Assembly: GCA_016177795.1 (NCBI GenBank) | Contig: JACOUM010000003.1 | Span: 124,001-188,000 of the forward strand | Direction: 5' to 3' | DNA: 64,000 nucleotides | DNA from: Nitrosomonadales bacterium | GTDB taxonomy: Bacteria > Pseudomonadota > Gammaproteobacteria > Burkholderiales > Gallionellaceae | In this document: piece by piece, positions 20,161-29,563 of the stretch | Numbering within the stretch: the first letter of the stretch is position 1 | Layout of the letters: every line of letters starts with the position of its first letter | Made by a program: the position numbers and the translations under genes | Notes under the pieces: generated by a model | The model's database searches: none | Told to the model about the DNA's origin: nothing | The model's input: the letters and a program-made list of their open reading frames with translations, nothing else

Positions 20161-20771
20161 CGCAGCGCACCCCATAACAGCAGCAGCGCGAAGCCCAGCA
20201 GCAGCGCGTCGCCCACACCGAAACGGTATAGCGGCAACTCCATGTGCCGGGTAGTTTCGTCATGCGGCTCGAACAAACTGTTCAGGGTGTCCTGCCAGCG
20301 TCCCGATCTGCGCAACATCGCGGCCTCGGCATAATGCAACGTCAATGCCAGCCGCACGGCGAGTCGTTCGCGCGACAAACCGATCCATTGCAATGGCGCA
20401 AACAGGGTGTACAACCCGGCGATCAACTGCTGGCGGTGCAGACGATCCAGCAATACCGCCAACCCGGCCAGCGCAGCCAGCAAACGGATCAATTGCGACA
20501 CGCCATCGATCAGCCCTTCACGGTTCGGACTGAATATGCCAAGCGTATCCAGCAGCGGTTGTCCGGGTGTGCTGTAGGCATAAATCAACAGCAACGACAG
20601 CATGATCCAGCGGGTACGGTGCAGTAACTGGATAAATTTGTGCCCGGAGAGGGCGAAAGCGCACAGAAAGATCAAGCCGGCGGCAATCAGCAACATGTCC
20701 AGCGCCAATGCCTGCAAGATTACTGCCAGCAAGCACCAGGCCATGATTTGCGCGGCGGGATGGAATCGCAT
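20157..20771 (-). CDS. CbiQ-like (ECF transporter T-component-like) membrane protein
   Basis: A 204-residue protein with about five hydrophobic segments and a cytoplasmic region carrying LDRLHRQQLIAGLYTLFAPL and LSRERLAVRLALTLHYAE, which resemble the coupling region of CbiQ/EcfT proteins. EcfT proteins link the ATPases of ECF transporters to a substrate-binding subunit. No ATPase or S component lies beside it, so it either works with distant subunits or has another role. Start: ATG at 20771 with GGAGAG four bases upstream; the upstream open frame is shadow of fimV. Translationally coupled to truA. Confidence 0.65.
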   Translation of the reverse strand: MRFHPAAQIMAWCLLAVILQALALDMLLIAAGLIFLCAFALSGHKFIQLLHRTRWIMLSLLLIYAYSTPGQPLLDTLGIFSPNREGLIDGVSQLIRLLAALAGLAVLLDRLHRQQLIAGLYTLFAPLQWIGLSRERLAVRLALTLHYAEAAMLRRSGRWQDTLNSLFEPHDETTRHMELPLYRFGVGDALLLGFALLLLWGALR

Positions 20772-20781
20772 TGTGCTCTCC

Positions 20782-20812
20782 AAAAAAAACGGCAGCTCAA
20801 TTGAGCTGCCGC
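20782..20812 (-). terminator. Rho-independent terminator after fimV
   Basis: A perfect 20-base palindrome, GGCAGCTCAA joined to TTGAGCTGCC (20791-20810), is extended by one G-C pair and followed on the minus strand by a run of eight T. It lies 17 bases past the fimV stop codon and just ahead of the CbiQ-like gene. Confidence 0.92.
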
Positions 20813-20829
20813 TTCGACAAACTGCATTG

Positions 20830-23418
20830 TTAACCGAGTTGATCGAGCAAGGTTTGCGCTGCTTCACGTTGCCCCTCATCGCCCTCGCGCAAGACCTCCT
20901 CAAGAATTTCGCGCGCACCGGTCGCATCGCCCATTTCCTGATAAGCCTTGGCCAAATCAAGTTTGGTGGCAACCTCATGCCAATGCTCATCCTTGGCTTC
21001 CGGTGCCGATTCGCCTGGAGCTGCGGTATCGTCCAGATTGAGGCTGATACCTTCCAGGCCGATATCAGCAGGTTGCGGTTCAAGCGCAGATTTTGTGGCG
21101 GCATCTTCAGCCGGAAAGTCCAGTGTGAACTCCATTACGCCCTCGGCTTGCGCAGCTTCGGCAGGTTCCGGCTGCCCGGCAACTGCCGGCATCGGTGGGT
21201 GGGTGGAGGTCACATCGAACACCAGATCATCCAAATTGGGTGACGCAGTCTCTTCCTGCCCGATAACCGCCGGCATGGGTGGGTGGGTGGAGGTCACATC
21301 AAAATCCATCGGTGCTGCATGCGCCGCATCGGTGTCAGCAGAGGACAGGTTTACGGTCTTTTCCGTATCTTCCTCGTCAGCCGAAAAATCGTGTTCCGGT
21401 AACGCAGCAGATTCTTCAGGTGACGCACCCAAATCAAAATCCACCTCGGGAGACGGTGCTTCCACTGCCGCTGGCGTTCTACCCCGAACAAGGCCCGGTG
21501 CTGCGCCAAGCGCCGGCGCTCGCATGGTCGCGCTGCCGGCGTCTTCGATAGTTCCCGCACCGCCGCCATATATCGGATTATTCGGCTCCAGCTTGCGCCC
21601 CATTGCAGCGGCCTGGTGCCAGGCTTCCTCATCGCCGGAATCCTGCAACTGGCGCGCAATAACCGAGAAGGAATTCACATCCTTGCGGCTCGCGTAAATA
21701 CCCAGCAATTTGAGATGAATCTGGTGATTGTTCGGTGAATTTTTCAAGGCATCCTTGAGTATCTCTTCTGCCTGTGCGTCACGGCCAAAATTCAAGAACA
21801 GGTCTGCCTCACTGATCGGATCTACCTCTTCCTTTTGATGGGCTGTTTCGGCATGCGCCGCTACCGTACTGGTGAAATCGCCGGTATCAGGTGAGGGCGC
21901 AACCGGTGCGGCCATATGTCCGGAAGTCGCACCGATATCTTCGTCATGTCTGCTGGCAGCCGCAACAGCAGTTTGTCTGCGTCGGTTCAGCATAAAACCG
22001 AGGCCTCCCAAACCAAGCAACACCGCCGCACCGCCAGCGAGATAGAGTGGCTCACCAAGAATCTGGTCGAGCAGGGATGGCTCCGGCGCAACCACCTCGG
22101 GTTTTGGCTTGACCACAGGTTTCGGCTTGGCCACTGGTATTGGCTTGACCTCACTGGCCGCGGCAACTGCAGACGCGGTCGCCGGTGCAGCACCGCTCGC
22201 TGACTGTGCCAGTGCCGCCGCTTCTGATTTCAGCTCGGCGAGTCGCTGCATATCCTTAAGATTCTTTTCCAGCAATGCGGTGCGTGCCTGCCCTTCCTGG
22301 GATGCCTTGGCTTTGGCAATCGCATCTTCCTGCGCAGCGCTCTTTTTGTCTTCCGCGGATACAGATTTACCCGCCGCGCCTGCCGCAGCTTGATCCCCGG
22401 GAGCCTCTCCCCTGGACAGTTTCAATATTTCCTTGGCGGTTTCCTTGGCAACCGGCGCCTTGTCGGCGACCGAGCTGGCGATTTTTCCGGTAACCACTTG
22501 CTGAGCATCCTGCGACTGGCTGGCGATTGCGGCAGCACTGGCCAGCTTTTGCCGGTAGGCATTCCAGTCGGCCACATGAGCGCGGATTTCTTTTGCCGCG
22601 TCAGGCTGCGCCACGTTCATCAACTCGCTCTGATCCGGCAAACGCAATATCTTGCCGGCTCTGATGCGGTTCATATTTTTTCCGTCAAACTGCTCAGCAT
22701 TGGCGCGATACAGGGCAACCAGCATTCGTTCCAAGCTTACATCGGCCGGCTTGTATTGCCTCGCGATCCTGCTCAATGTGTCGCCACGCCTGACAGTGAT
22801 ATCGCCTGTCGCGACGCTGACTGCAGGCTTTTCTTCCTGCACGCCGGCAGCCGGTAAGGCAAGGGGTTTTTCACCTTCCGGAGCAGCTCGCTGCGGCTGC
22901 TTCCCGGCCGACTCAATCCACTCCTGCTGGTAACGGCGCTCCGCATCAGTCTGCTCTACAGCCCCCTCTGTCGCCGTCGGTGCGACAGCTTGCACTTCCG
23001 TCGGCACAGGTCGTTCCGCAACATAACCCGGCGGGTCAAGCAGGAAGGTGTATTCGCGCAGCAACTTGCCGGAAGACCAGGTCAATTCAACCAGCAAGCT
23101 TACAAAAGGGTCATTGATCGGCTGTGCGCTGCTCACCTTGAGGTACGGCTCGCCATTCGCGCGACTATCGATCTGAAATACGAATTTGTTGCCGTAAGGA
23201 TATTCCAGCCCTGCTCCCTTGTAGATATCGGGCGAAGCAAGACGGGCAACCAGGCTGGTTTTCTGGCTCTTGTTGACCGACACCAGTTCAATATCGGCCT
23301 TCAGCGGCTGCCCCAGGGCAGAAACCACATTGATCCCCCCCATGCCAATGGCGGAGGCCGGTGTGGACAGTGCCAAAGCAACAATAATCCCGAGTAGTTT
23401 CAGTAGTGATTTTCGCAC
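20830..23418 (-). CDS. fimV: FimV/HubP family polar pilus-assembly protein
   Basis: An 862-residue protein with the FimV layout. A signal segment at residues 1-23 precedes a periplasmic N-terminal domain (INVVSALGQPLKADIEL), then a LysM domain (ITVRRGDTLSRIARQYKP onward) and an Ala/Lys-rich linker. Next come one membrane helix (LYLAGGAAVLLGLGGLGFML), a long acidic cytoplasmic part with TPR-like segments, and the C-terminal FimV motif (KLDLAKAYQEMGD...AQTLLDQLG). FimV proteins organise type IV pili, cAMP signalling and polar proteins. A 14-residue motif, FDVTSTHPPMPAV with its flank, occurs twice in tandem in the acidic part. It lies downstream of asd, as in other betaproteobacteria. Confidence 0.92.
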   Translation of the reverse strand: MRKSLLKLLGIIVALALSTPASAIGMGGINVVSALGQPLKADIELVSVNKSQKTSLVARLASPDIYKGAGLEYPYGNKFVFQIDSRANGEPYLKVSSAQPINDPFVSLLVELTWSSGKLLREYTFLLDPPGYVAERPVPTEVQAVAPTATEGAVEQTDAERRYQQEWIESAGKQPQRAAPEGEKPLALPAAGVQEEKPAVSVATGDITVRRGDTLSRIARQYKPADVSLERMLVALYRANAEQFDGKNMNRIRAGKILRLPDQSELMNVAQPDAAKEIRAHVADWNAYRQKLASAAAIASQSQDAQQVVTGKIASSVADKAPVAKETAKEILKLSRGEAPGDQAAAGAAGKSVSAEDKKSAAQEDAIAKAKASQEGQARTALLEKNLKDMQRLAELKSEAAALAQSASGAAPATASAVAAASEVKPIPVAKPKPVVKPKPEVVAPEPSLLDQILGEPLYLAGGAAVLLGLGGLGFMLNRRRQTAVAAASRHDEDIGATSGHMAAPVAPSPDTGDFTSTVAAHAETAHQKEEVDPISEADLFLNFGRDAQAEEILKDALKNSPNNHQIHLKLLGIYASRKDVNSFSVIARQLQDSGDEEAWHQAAAMGRKLEPNNPIYGGGAGTIEDAGSATMRAPALGAAPGLVRGRTPAAVEAPSPEVDFDLGASPEESAALPEHDFSADEEDTEKTVNLSSADTDAAHAAPMDFDVTSTHPPMPAVIGQEETASPNLDDLVFDVTSTHPPMPAVAGQPEPAEAAQAEGVMEFTLDFPAEDAATKSALEPQPADIGLEGISLNLDDTAAPGESAPEAKDEHWHEVATKLDLAKAYQEMGDATGAREILEEVLREGDEGQREAAQTLLDQLG

Positions 23419-23505
23419 ACTATCACCTTATATCCATTTATCGAACAAGTAAAATAACATCATGGAGTTATCAGCACAAGCTCATAACCTTTCCCGCATT
23501 ATGTC

Positions 23506-24528
23506 CTAATCAAGGTATTTCGCAATCAAAATTTCGGCAATCTGCACGCTGTTCAACGCCGCGCCTTTGCGCACATTATCGCTGACCACCCACAAATTCA
23601 AGCCCAACGGGTGCGAGATATCCTCGCGAATGCGCCCGACGTAAGTCGCGTCGTTGCCGGCCGCTTCGACCGGAGTCGGGTAGCCACCCGGCTCGCGACT
23701 GTCCATTACGATCACGCCCGGTGCCTTTTCCAGCAAGGCGCGCGCCTCGGCGGCGGTAATCTTTTTGCGGGTCTCGATATGCACTGCTTCGGAGTGCCCG
23801 TAAAACACCGGCACGCGTACCGCAGTCGGGTTTACCACGATAGTGTCGTCTTCCATGATCTTGCGGGTTTCCCACACCATTTTCATTTCTTCCTTGGTGT
23901 AGCCGTTTTCCATGAACACGTCGATCTGCGGCAGCACGTTGAAGGCGATACGCTTCGGATAGACCTCGACCTCCACATCCTGCTGGTTGAACAGCGCACG
24001 GGTCTGGCTGGACAACTCCTCGATCGCCTCCTTGCCGGTGCCGGATACCGCCTGATAAGTCGCCACGTTGATGCGCTTGATGCCCACCGCATCCCTGATC
24101 GGCTTGAGCGCCACCACCATCTGGATGGTAGAGCAATTCGGGTTGGCGATAATGCCGCGGTTCCTGTATTGGGCGATGGCATGCGGATTCACTTCCGGCA
24201 CCACCAGCGGGATGTCGCGCTCGTAGCGGAAGTGGGCAGTGTTATCGATCACCACACAACCGGCTGCCGCGGCAAGCGGCGCATATTTTTCCGACACGCT
24301 GCCGCCCGCCGAGAACAAGCCGATCTGCGCCTTGGAAAAATCGAAGCCTTCCACGTCGAGCACTTCAAGCTCCTTGCCGTTGAAGCGCACCGTGGAACCC
24401 GCCGAACGGCTGGAAGCCAGCGGATAAAGATTGCGCACCGGAAACTTGCGCTGCTCCAGAATGGACAACATCGCCTCGCCCACCGCGCCGGTCGCGCCCA
24501 ATATGCATACATCGTATTGCTTGCTCAT
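23506..24528 (-). CDS. asd: Aspartate-semialdehyde dehydrogenase
   Basis: A 340-residue enzyme with the NADP-binding GATGAVGEAML at residues 11-21 and the catalytic Cys132 in NPNCST. It makes aspartate semialdehyde for lysine, diaminopimelate, threonine and methionine. The ATG at 24528 has AGAGAGAAG upstream; an open frame to 24561 adds no family-like sequence. It lies between fimV and leuB, separated from leuB by a palindromic element. Confidence 0.97.
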   Translation of the reverse strand: MSKQYDVCILGATGAVGEAMLSILEQRKFPVRNLYPLASSRSAGSTVRFNGKELEVLDVEGFDFSKAQIGLFSAGGSVSEKYAPLAAAAGCVVIDNTAHFRYERDIPLVVPEVNPHAIAQYRNRGIIANPNCSTIQMVVALKPIRDAVGIKRINVATYQAVSGTGKEAIEELSSQTRALFNQQDVEVEVYPKRIAFNVLPQIDVFMENGYTKEEMKMVWETRKIMEDDTIVVNPTAVRVPVFYGHSEAVHIETRKKITAAEARALLEKAPGVIVMDSREPGGYPTPVEAAGNDATYVGRIREDISHPLGLNLWVVSDNVRKGAALNSVQIAEILIAKYLD

Positions 24529-24568
24529 GCTTCTTCTCTCTAAAGTTAAATCCGAAACCAACAGACGA

Positions 24569-24695
24569 ATCCGCAGATTACGCAGATTTCCGCAGATTTT
24601 CTGGATGTTTTATTGCTCGTTTTACATCCACCATCACAGAAAACAATTCCCTCAATTTCCAGCTTGAATCTGTGTCAGTCTGCGTAATCTGCGGA
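24569..24695. repeat. Intergenic palindromic element, family B, copy 1 (CGCAGATT words)
   Basis: The left arm at 24569-24598 consists of three successive CGCAGATT words; the right arm at 24667-24695 ends TGCGTAATCTGCGGA and is an imperfect reverse complement. About 68 bases lie between. A second copy is at 25811-25910, so leuB is bracketed by two copies in the same arrangement. Confidence 0.85.
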
Positions 24696-24713
24696 CAACT
24701 GTTTTTGGTATTG

Positions 24714-25778
24714 CTAAAGCGCCGCAACCACCGCGTCGCCCATTGCCGCACAGCCGATTTTCTGCATCCCGGCCTCGTAAATATCGCCGGTGCGCAGACC
24801 CTGCTGCAATACCTTGCGCACCGCTATTTCGATACGCTGCGCGATATCCTCGCGTGCAAAAGTGTAGCGCATCATCATCGCCACCGACAGAATCGTCGCC
24901 AGCGGATTGGCGATATCCGCTCCCGCGATGTCCGGCGCCGAGCCGTGACAGGGCTCGTACAGGCCCTTGTTGTTTGCGTCCAGCGAGGCGGATGGCAGCA
25001 TGCCGATCGAGCCGGTCAGCATCGAAGCTTCGTCTGACAGAATGTCGCCAAAGATATTGCCGGTGAGGATTACATCGAACTGTTTGGGCGCGCGCACCAG
25101 TTGCATCGCGGCATTGTCCACGTACATGTGCGACAGCTCCACCGCCGGATATTCCTGCGCCACCCCGGTGACAATTTCGCGCCAGAACATGCTGGTATCC
25201 AGCACGTTGGCCTTGTCCACCGAGCACAATTTTTTGTTGCGCTTCAGCGCAATCTGGAAGCCGACATGCGCGACGCGGCGGATTTCCGACTCGCTGTAAT
25301 GCATGGTGTCGAAGCCCTGCCGCTCGCCGTTATCCAAGGTGCGGATGCCGCGCGGCTGGCCGAAATAAATGTCGCCGGTCAACTCGCGCAGGATCATGAT
25401 GTCCAGTCCCGACACCAATTCCGGCTTCAGGCTGGATGCGTTCACCAGTTCGGGATACACCAGCGCGGGGCGCAGGTTGGCGAACAATCCAAGACCCTTG
25501 CGGATGCGCAGCAATCCCTGCTCCGGGCGCAGCGGGCGCGGCAGATTGTCATATTGATAACCGCCCACTGCACCAAGCAGTACCGCATCGGCTTCCAGCG
25601 CCAGTTTCTCAGTCGCGGGCGGAAATGGATCGCCCGCCGCATCGTAGCCCGCGCCGCCGAGATGCGCATACTCCAGTTCGATTTTCAGGCCGTCGCCGCG
25701 CAACGCCTCCAGCACTTTTGCCGCTTGCGCGACGATCTCCGGCCCGATGCCGTCACCGGGCAATACTGCGATTTTCAT
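24714..25778 (-). CDS. leuB: 3-isopropylmalate dehydrogenase
   Basis: A 354-residue member of the isocitrate/isopropylmalate dehydrogenase family. [13 protein letters not shown] opens the protein; [22 protein letters not shown] is the substrate arm (quoted partly), and [14 protein letters not shown] the NAD-binding loop. It oxidises and decarboxylates 3-isopropylmalate in leucine synthesis. Located downstream of leuD on the same strand. Confidence 0.97.
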   Translation of the reverse strand: MKIAVLPGDGIGPEIVAQAAKVLEALRGDGLKIELEYAHLGGAGYDAAGDPFPPATEKLALEADAVLLGAVGGYQYDNLPRPLRPEQGLLRIRKGLGLFANLRPALVYPELVNASSLKPELVSGLDIMILRELTGDIYFGQPRGIRTLDNGERQGFDTMHYSESEIRRVAHVGFQIALKRNKKLCSVDKANVLDTSMFWREIVTGVAQEYPAVELSHMYVDNAAMQLVRAPKQFDVILTGNIFGDILSDEASMLTGSIGMLPSASLDANNKGLYEPCHGSAPDIAGADIANPLATILSVAMMMRYTFAREDIAQRIEIAVRKVLQQGLRTGDIYEAGMQKIGCAAMGDAVVAAL

Positions 25779-25810
25779 TTACGTTTCCATCCCTAATAAC
25801 AAAATCCTTT

Positions 25811-25910
25811 TATCCGCAGATTACACAGATTAGATGGATTAAAACCTTGATGCACCCGCAGGCACCCTGTTTGTTTTTAATCTGTGGAATCTGCGTAATC
25901 TGCGGACAAC
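25811..25910. repeat. Intergenic palindromic element, family B, copy 2
   Basis: Left arm 25811-25843 starts TATCCGCAGATTACACAGATT; right arm 25874-25910 ends TGCGTAATCTGCGGACAAC, the same end as in copy 1. The arms are imperfect reverse complements, 30 bases apart, between leuB and leuD. Confidence 0.85.
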
Positions 25911-25920
25911 CGCCTTTGAC

Positions 25921-26559
25921 TCACGCAAACAGCCACGGCTGTGCCGCGCGATGCTTCGCCTCGAATGCCTTGATCTCGCCGACATGCTGCAGGGTCAGGC
26001 CGATGTCGTCCAATCCATTCAACAGACAGTGCTTGCGGAACGCCTCCACTTCGAACTTGTACTCCGTGCCATCCGGCGCGGTGATGCTCTGCCGCTCAAG
26101 ATCGATCTTCAAACGGTAGCCCGGCGTGGGCTCCACCGCCTTGAACAGCGCATCCACTTGTTCCGCAGCCAGGCGAATCGGCAGCATACCGTTCTTGAAG
26201 CAGTTGTTGAAGAAGATGTCGGCGAAACTCGGCGCGATGATGACACGGAAGCCGTAGTCTTCCAGCGCCCACGGCGCATGCTCGCGCGAGCTGCCGCAGC
26301 CGAAATTTTCGCGTGCCAGCAGAATCTGCGCACCCCGATAACGCGGCTGGTTCAACACAAAATCCGGATTCAATGGACGCTTGCTGTTGTCCATGCCCGG
26401 CTCGCCATGATCCAGATAGCGCCATTCGTCGAACGCATTCGGGCCGAAGCCGGAACGCTTGATCGACTTCAGGAACTGCTTGGGAATGATTGCGTCAGTA
26501 TCGACATTGGCGCGATCCAGCGGCGCAACCAGGCCATCGAGCAAGGTAAATTTCCGCAT
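25921..26559 (-). CDS. leuD: 3-isopropylmalate dehydratase small subunit
   Basis: A 212-residue LeuD with the swivelling-domain signature [14 protein letters not shown] and [10 protein letters not shown]. With LeuC it isomerises 2- to 3-isopropylmalate. Its ATG shares one base with the stop codon of the small lipoprotein gene upstream (TAATG), so the two are tightly coupled. Confidence 0.97.
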   Translation of the reverse strand: MRKFTLLDGLVAPLDRANVDTDAIIPKQFLKSIKRSGFGPNAFDEWRYLDHGEPGMDNSKRPLNPDFVLNQPRYRGAQILLARENFGCGSSREHAPWALEDYGFRVIIAPSFADIFFNNCFKNGMLPIRLAAEQVDALFKAVEPTPGYRLKIDLERQSITAPDGTEYKFEVEAFRKHCLLNGLDDIGLTLQHVGEIKAFEAKHRAAQPWLFA

Positions 26560-26678
26560 TACTTGTTCGCTGCCTTCTCCAGTTTTTCGCCGCCCTGCTG
26601 GATATCCTTGCCCAGGCCTTCCATGGTATTGCAGCCCGCCAAAAACAATACTGCCAAAAACAATGCGATCACTCTCAT
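26559..26678 (-). CDS. Entericidin-like small lipoprotein
   Basis: A 39-residue gene on the minus strand between leuC and leuD. The product begins [16 protein letters not shown], a signal peptide with lipobox LAGC and acylated Cys16, and continues [23 protein letters not shown], the pattern of the entericidin EcnA/EcnB family (G-x-G-x-D...G). AAAGGAG lies six bases ahead of the ATG at 26678. The stop overlaps the leuD start by one base. Entericidins are envelope lipoproteins linked to toxin/antidote behaviour in enterobacteria; the role here is unknown. Confidence 0.85.
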   Translation of the reverse strand: MRVIALFLAVLFLAGCNTMEGLGKDIQQGGEKLEKAANK

Positions 26679-26691
26679 CGTCATCTCCTTT

Positions 26692-28095
26692 TCAATCAAC
26701 ACTCACATCGACAAAATGCCCGGCAATCGCTGCTGCCGCCGCCATCTCCGGGCTCACCAGATGAGTACGCCCGCCCGGCCCCTGCCGCCCCTCGAAATTG
26801 CGGTTGGAAGTCGAGGCGCAACGCTCGCCGGGTTCCAGCCGGTCGTCATTCATCGCCAGGCACATCGAGCAGCCCGGATCGCGCCACTCGAAACCGGCCG
26901 CGATGAATATCCTGTCCAGGCCTTCTTTTTCCGCCTGTGCCTTCACCAGACCGGAGCCGGGCACCACCATCGCCAGCTTCACGTTCGGCGCGACATGCTT
27001 GCCTTTGGCGACGGCAGCAGCGGCGCGCAAATCCTCGATGCGCGCGTTGGTGCAGGAACCGATGAACACCTTGTCGATGCTGATCTCGGTAATCGGCGCG
27101 TTCGCCGCCAGCCCCATGTAGTGCAACGCGCGCTCGGTATCGTGGCGTTTCACCGGATCGGTCATGGTTGCCGGATCGGGCACGCGCCCATCCACCGCCA
27201 CCACCATTTCCGGCGACGTGCCCCAGGTCACTTGCGGCTTGATCTCGGCGGCATCCAGGCGAACCACCTTGTCGAACTGCGCGCCGTCGTCGCTGTGCAG
27301 CGTGCGCCAGCAGGCCACCGCCTTATTCCACATTTCGCCTTGCGGCGCGAACGGGCGCCCCTTGATGTAGGCAAAAGTCGTGTCGTCCGCCGCGATCATG
27401 CCGGCGCGCGCGCCGGCCTCGATCGCCATATTGCACAATGTCATGCGCCCTTCCATCGACAGGGCGCGTATCGTGCTGCCGGCGAATTCGATCGCATAGC
27501 CGGTGCCGCCCGCCGTGCCGATCCTGCCGACCACCGCCAGCGCGATGTCCTTGGCGGTCACGCCCTTGCCGAGCGCTCCATCCACCACCACCTGCATGGC
27601 TTTGGATTTCTTCATCAGCAGGCATTGCGTCGCCATCACATGCTCGACCTCGGAAGTGCCGATGCCGAACGCCAGCGCGGCGAACGCGCCGTGCGTGCTG
27701 GTATGCGAATCGCCGCACACTACCGTCATGCCCGGCAGGGTCGCGCCCTGCTCCGGCCCGATCACATGCACGATGCCCTGGCGCACGTCGTTCATTTTGA
27801 ATTCGGTCACGCCGTACTCGGCGCAATTGCTGTCCAGCGTCTCCACCTGCAGGCGCGAAACCGGATCGGCGATACCCTGCGCGCGCCCGGTAGTCGGCAC
27901 GTTGTGATCGGCCACCGCGAGGATCGACGCGCTGCGCCATAGCTTGCGCCCGGCAAGCTTCAGCCCCTCGAAGGCCTGCGGGCTGGTCACTTCATGCACC
28001 AGGTGACGGTCGATATAAATCAGCGCGGTGCCGTCGGCTTCCTGCCGCACCACGTGAGCATTCCAGAGTTTGTCGTAAAGAGTTTGCGCGCCCAT
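26692..28095 (-). CDS. leuC: 3-isopropylmalate dehydratase large subunit
   Basis: A 467-residue aconitase-family protein. The [4Fe-4S] ligands are in [12 protein letters not shown] and [11 protein letters not shown]. Also present is [28 protein letters not shown] (quoted only to locate it, about residues 126-153, in two conserved blocks). It works with LeuD in leucine synthesis. First gene of leuC-lipoprotein-leuD; the MFS transporter gene ends 28 bases upstream. Confidence 0.97.
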   Translation of the reverse strand: MGAQTLYDKLWNAHVVRQEADGTALIYIDRHLVHEVTSPQAFEGLKLAGRKLWRSASILAVADHNVPTTGRAQGIADPVSRLQVETLDSNCAEYGVTEFKMNDVRQGIVHVIGPEQGATLPGMTVVCGDSHTSTHGAFAALAFGIGTSEVEHVMATQCLLMKKSKAMQVVVDGALGKGVTAKDIALAVVGRIGTAGGTGYAIEFAGSTIRALSMEGRMTLCNMAIEAGARAGMIAADDTTFAYIKGRPFAPQGEMWNKAVACWRTLHSDDGAQFDKVVRLDAAEIKPQVTWGTSPEMVVAVDGRVPDPATMTDPVKRHDTERALHYMGLAANAPITEISIDKVFIGSCTNARIEDLRAAAAVAKGKHVAPNVKLAMVVPGSGLVKAQAEKEGLDRIFIAAGFEWRDPGCSMCLAMNDDRLEPGERCASTSNRNFEGRQGPGGRTHLVSPEMAAAAAIAGHFVDVSVD

Positions 28096-28123
28096 GCTGT
28101 TTCACTTTTTTAAGAGCGCGCGA

Positions 28124-29389
28124 TTATGCCACAGCAGTCCGGTTCTCCGCCATGTCGCGCAGCTTCCACACCATCAGCAGCAACCCCAGAAACGCCGAGC
28201 CAGCGCTGCACGAATACAGCACACTGGCACCATAGTGCTGCCAGATCGGGCCGCTGGCCAGTCCGCCCAGCATGTTGCCCGCGCCGAAGGTGAGGCTGCC
28301 GAACAGCGCCTGTCCTCTGGATTGGTGGCGCCCCTGAAAAAACTCATGCACCAATCCAAGCGAAGCGGCGTGGTGTGCGCCGAAGGTGGCGGCATGCAAT
28401 ACCTGGGCGAGGAGCAGCAGCAACAGAAAATCCACGCCCCAGCCGATCAGCAGGAAGCGCAGCACGGCGAGGGTAAGGCTGCCGATCAGGATACGGGCAA
28501 AGCCGAAACGCTGCACCAGCCACGGCATCAGGAAGAACACGCCGATTTCGCAGATCACGCCGATTGCCCACAGCCCGCCTACCGCGCTCTTCGCGTAACC
28601 GTGCTCGACCAGATAGATCGAAAAAAAAGTGTAATAAGGCCCGTGTGCGACGGACATCAGGAAACATGCGCCGAACAATGCCAGCACACGCGGTTGCAGC
28701 ATGATTTTCCGGATCGGATGATGGTCGGTGTGATGCGCCGGCACTTCGGTATGCGGCAGTTGTCGCGAGAAAAACAGAATGCCCAGCATGATGAACAGTC
28801 CGGCCCACAACAGCCAGCCGATGGCGATGTAATCGAAGGCTAAACCCAGTCCCATCACGGCGATAATAAAACCGACCGAGCCCCACGAGCGGATGCGCCC
28901 ATAACGCGCGACGCGCTTGCCGAGCCAGGTGAACGTGATCGCTTCCACCAACGGTATCGAGGCGCTCCAGAAAAAACCCATCAGCGCCAGCACCAGCAGC
29001 ATTCCCCAGAAGCTGGTGGTGACAAATACGCCCAGATAGAACAGCGCGCTCAGGGTCGCGGCGATCTGTACTACCAGCAGCCGCTTGCCGGTGCCGCTCT
29101 GACACGGTGGGGCGGAGCCCTCCGGTGCGGGAGGGGCGGCAGGGAGGGTATTCCCGCGCCTGATGCGGCGCATCACCGTGTCATACCCTCCGTCAGCCAG
29201 CCAGCCCCACAGGTTCGGCGCGACCATGCGCATCACCGGCTGCACCGACATCAGGATGGCGATCTCGACGGCGCTGAAGTAAATGGATTTGAGATACAGG
29301 CTCCAGTAGGGGGCGAATGTCCCGACGAAGGCGTAATAGAAGAAATAGAAACCGGCGATGCGCCAGTAGTAGTTTTTGGCTTGGGTCAA
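28124..29389 (-). CDS. MFS transporter, PPP/HcaT-like family
   Basis: A 421-residue transporter with about twelve hydrophobic segments. The start (YYWRIAGFYFFYYAFVGTFAPYW) and PNLWGWLADGGYD fit the MFS_1-like group that includes the phenylpropionate permease HcaT and nucleoside-type carriers. An unusual proline/alanine-rich insert (NTLPAAPPAPEGSAPP) sits in the loop after the second helix. The start is a TTG with a poor ribosome binding site, so the exact N-terminus is uncertain. The substrate is unknown. Confidence 0.8.
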   Translation of the reverse strand: MTQAKNYYWRIAGFYFFYYAFVGTFAPYWSLYLKSIYFSAVEIAILMSVQPVMRMVAPNLWGWLADGGYDTVMRRIRRGNTLPAAPPAPEGSAPPCQSGTGKRLLVVQIAATLSALFYLGVFVTTSFWGMLLVLALMGFFWSASIPLVEAITFTWLGKRVARYGRIRSWGSVGFIIAVMGLGLAFDYIAIGWLLWAGLFIMLGILFFSRQLPHTEVPAHHTDHHPIRKIMLQPRVLALFGACFLMSVAHGPYYTFFSIYLVEHGYAKSAVGGLWAIGVICEIGVFFLMPWLVQRFGFARILIGSLTLAVLRFLLIGWGVDFLLLLLLAQVLHAATFGAHHAASLGLVHEFFQGRHQSRGQALFGSLTFGAGNMLGGLASGPIWQHYGASVLYSCSAGSAFLGLLLMVWKLRDMAENRTAVA

Positions 29390-29563
29390 TTGCTGAAATG
29401 CCGCTGTCAGATGAGCCGCGTTATGCGGGCAACGGCGTCATTTTATCTTGAACATCAAGCGCGCCGATAGCAAACTTGTCTGCAAGCTGAAAACACCGGC
29501 ATCAGCGGGGCTGCGGGACGGCGCATCGTCAGCGGGCCCGAGGCTGGGCAATGCTTCATATCG

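Noticed and set aside
25951-27942. A 663-codon open frame antisense to leuD and leuC
   Set aside because: It spans two real genes on the other strand and has the His/Arg/Gln-rich composition of antisense frames.
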